The notes under the pieces are model-generated. The model did no database searches, was not told the origin of the DNA, and saw only the letters and a program-made list of their open reading frames with translations. This document shows positions 62,811 through 64,000 of a stretch of DNA of 64,000 nt, piece by piece (positions within the stretch are counted from its first letter, which is position 1; each line of letters begins with the position of its first letter). The DNA is taken from the NCBI GenBank assembly GCA_951799405.1, contig OX637363.1, positions 6,324,001-6,388,000 of the forward strand. The letters run 5' to 3'. The stretch comes from Agapetus fuscipes. Taxonomy: Eukaryota > Arthropoda > Insecta > Trichoptera > Glossosomatidae. The position numbers and the translations under genes were made by a program.

Positions 62811-63670
62811 TTCTTACATTTTTTCTATCTGTTTTCTTCACGTTTCTAGAACATTTTGTTGTCCTTAAAATTTTACTTAATCGGCAGCATCTTTTATTTT
62901 TCCCAGCGACAGAATAAGACCCATGTTAATTTTTATTTATTGATGTAAGAATACAAGTCCGGGTAAAACATGCCACATAAAGACGGACCGTGAGAGGAAC
63001 CCTGCTTTGTTTGCTCAATCATTTTGTTCCCATATCATCCAGGAATAGTTGGTGTTGACACAAGCAATTCAAATGTGAGCTCGAACCTCAGAATTTAAGA
63101 ACTCTGAATGAAGAATTCTTCAAATGTTGACTCATCCTAATTTGTTTGAAAAAATAAAATAAAACCCCTTAGTGTGTTTCCAAATAACATAAATTTGTGT
63201 TAACCAAATAAACAGGGACTCCATTGACAAAATTGTAAAACCATTGGCTTACATAAGTTCTTTAGACACGATGTTTTTCGACGTCCTTGAATCCTTCTTT
63301 CTGCTCTTTACCTGTTCTCGTATAATAAGGAAACAACCAGATATTTCTGATTCTTTGGGTTGTACTCCTCCACCAGCTCCCACCCAGTTCATACAACTCA
63401 TGCGGAGTTGCTTCACTCGGTGAACAGCATTACAATATTTTTTTCAAGTGGCTGAAGGCCTTCCCGATGAAGTTTATCAGCTAGTGTAACTCTATTCGTG
63501 TCAAAGAAAAGAAAGTCCTCCAGATGTGCTAATTATACATCAGCTTTTTCTTTATCATGATTGCCAGGAGTTTTTCTACGTCTAAAGACTTCATTGTTGG
63601 TGACCTAATCCCGCTATGAGATCTGAAGCATTCTCAGGTTGGCACTTAATTCAAACGTGTTTACCCTGAT
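62811..63670. other. Unassigned, perhaps decayed coding DNA
   Basis: 63240-63650 is less AT-rich and reads in broken minus-strand frames. No family recognised. Confidence 0.3.
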
Positions 63671-63674
63671 CTCT

Positions 63675-63945
63675 TAGGTTCCTTGACTTTTTGAGTTGGT
63701 TGAGGTTGGTATGCGGCTGACCACCCATGCTGTAGAAAATGGTTTACTTTGCCAATGTCACCCCTGTTTCAGGGAAGATCGGCAGGAGTTGCAGGGTGTA
63801 TGTCCATTTGAGATTTGGTTTTTATGTTGTAGGTTCACATGCGGCACGCGCAAGCGCGAACTTGTACGTGTCTGCTTGTGAGAATGCATGTAATGTGAAT
63901 CTCCAATGTAACATATCTTTGCGACTTAGATTAGGTTAGATTAGA
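63675..63945 (+). repeat. R1 copy with small 5' duplication
   Basis: TTGAGTTGGTTGAGGTTGGT shows a local repeat in the 5' part. Ends GCGACTTAGATTAGGTTAGA. Confidence 0.8.
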
Positions 63946-64000
63946 TCTTATACTACGTGTGCGTTTATTCCTTTGTTTCCCTTTCTGATGATTGTAAAGA

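Overview
The window is AT-rich eukaryotic DNA, almost certainly from an arthropod and probably an insect. The signs are a young Ty3/Gypsy retrotransposon, tRNA-derived SINEs, several LINE lineages, hAT elements and frequent short runs of the type TAGGTAGGTAC. That last pattern is common in moths and butterflies, but the order cannot be fixed from sequence alone. There is no prokaryotic content. Host genes are nearly absent: one convincing 90-bp internal exon (1689-1778) and one weaker promoter/first-exon candidate (about 27,540-28,573).

The centrepiece is a complete Gypsy-class LTR retrotransposon at 5963-13170. It has 513-bp LTRs with no difference seen between them, an ATAT target duplication, a gag ORF, and a pol ORF in the -1 frame. 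Gag starts with a SAP DNA-binding domain and a coiled coil. Pol carries protease, RT, RNase H and integrase, followed by a C-terminal extension that reads as a TARG1-type macrodomain plus a CCCH zinc finger. The first catalytic aspartate of integrase is valine in this copy. The element sits inside a 1.5-kb palindromic foldback element (5599-14543).

The rest is a dense, nested mosaic. R1 is the 3' tail of a LINE (LINE-b), ends in (TTAGA)n and is present about 45 times on both strands, including a head-to-tail array at 37.25-39.6 kb. LINE-a is a second LINE subfamily seen as ORF2 3' ends. S1, S2, S3 and S4 are tRNA-headed SINEs; S1 and S2 also occur fused as a composite with two tRNA-like heads. 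M1 and M2 are MITEs, M2 with hAT-type termini. R3 is a dispersed repeat seen twice. A 2.57-kb hAT element (33349-35920) interrupts an R1 copy and is itself interrupted by a LINE and a small retroposon. Solo LTRs lie at 56258-56815, 59274-59665 and 61538-61887.

A recurring RNA-like motif links four otherwise unrelated small repeat families (H1-H4). It consists of CTGANGA, a hairpin, GAA, a tiny palindrome (ACGT, AACGTT or ACCGGT) and then a non-G base. This is the layout of a hammerhead ribozyme with a minimal stem III, except that every copy has one extra base before stem II. Two H2 copies (168 and 175 bp) have perfect 16- and 18-bp target duplications.
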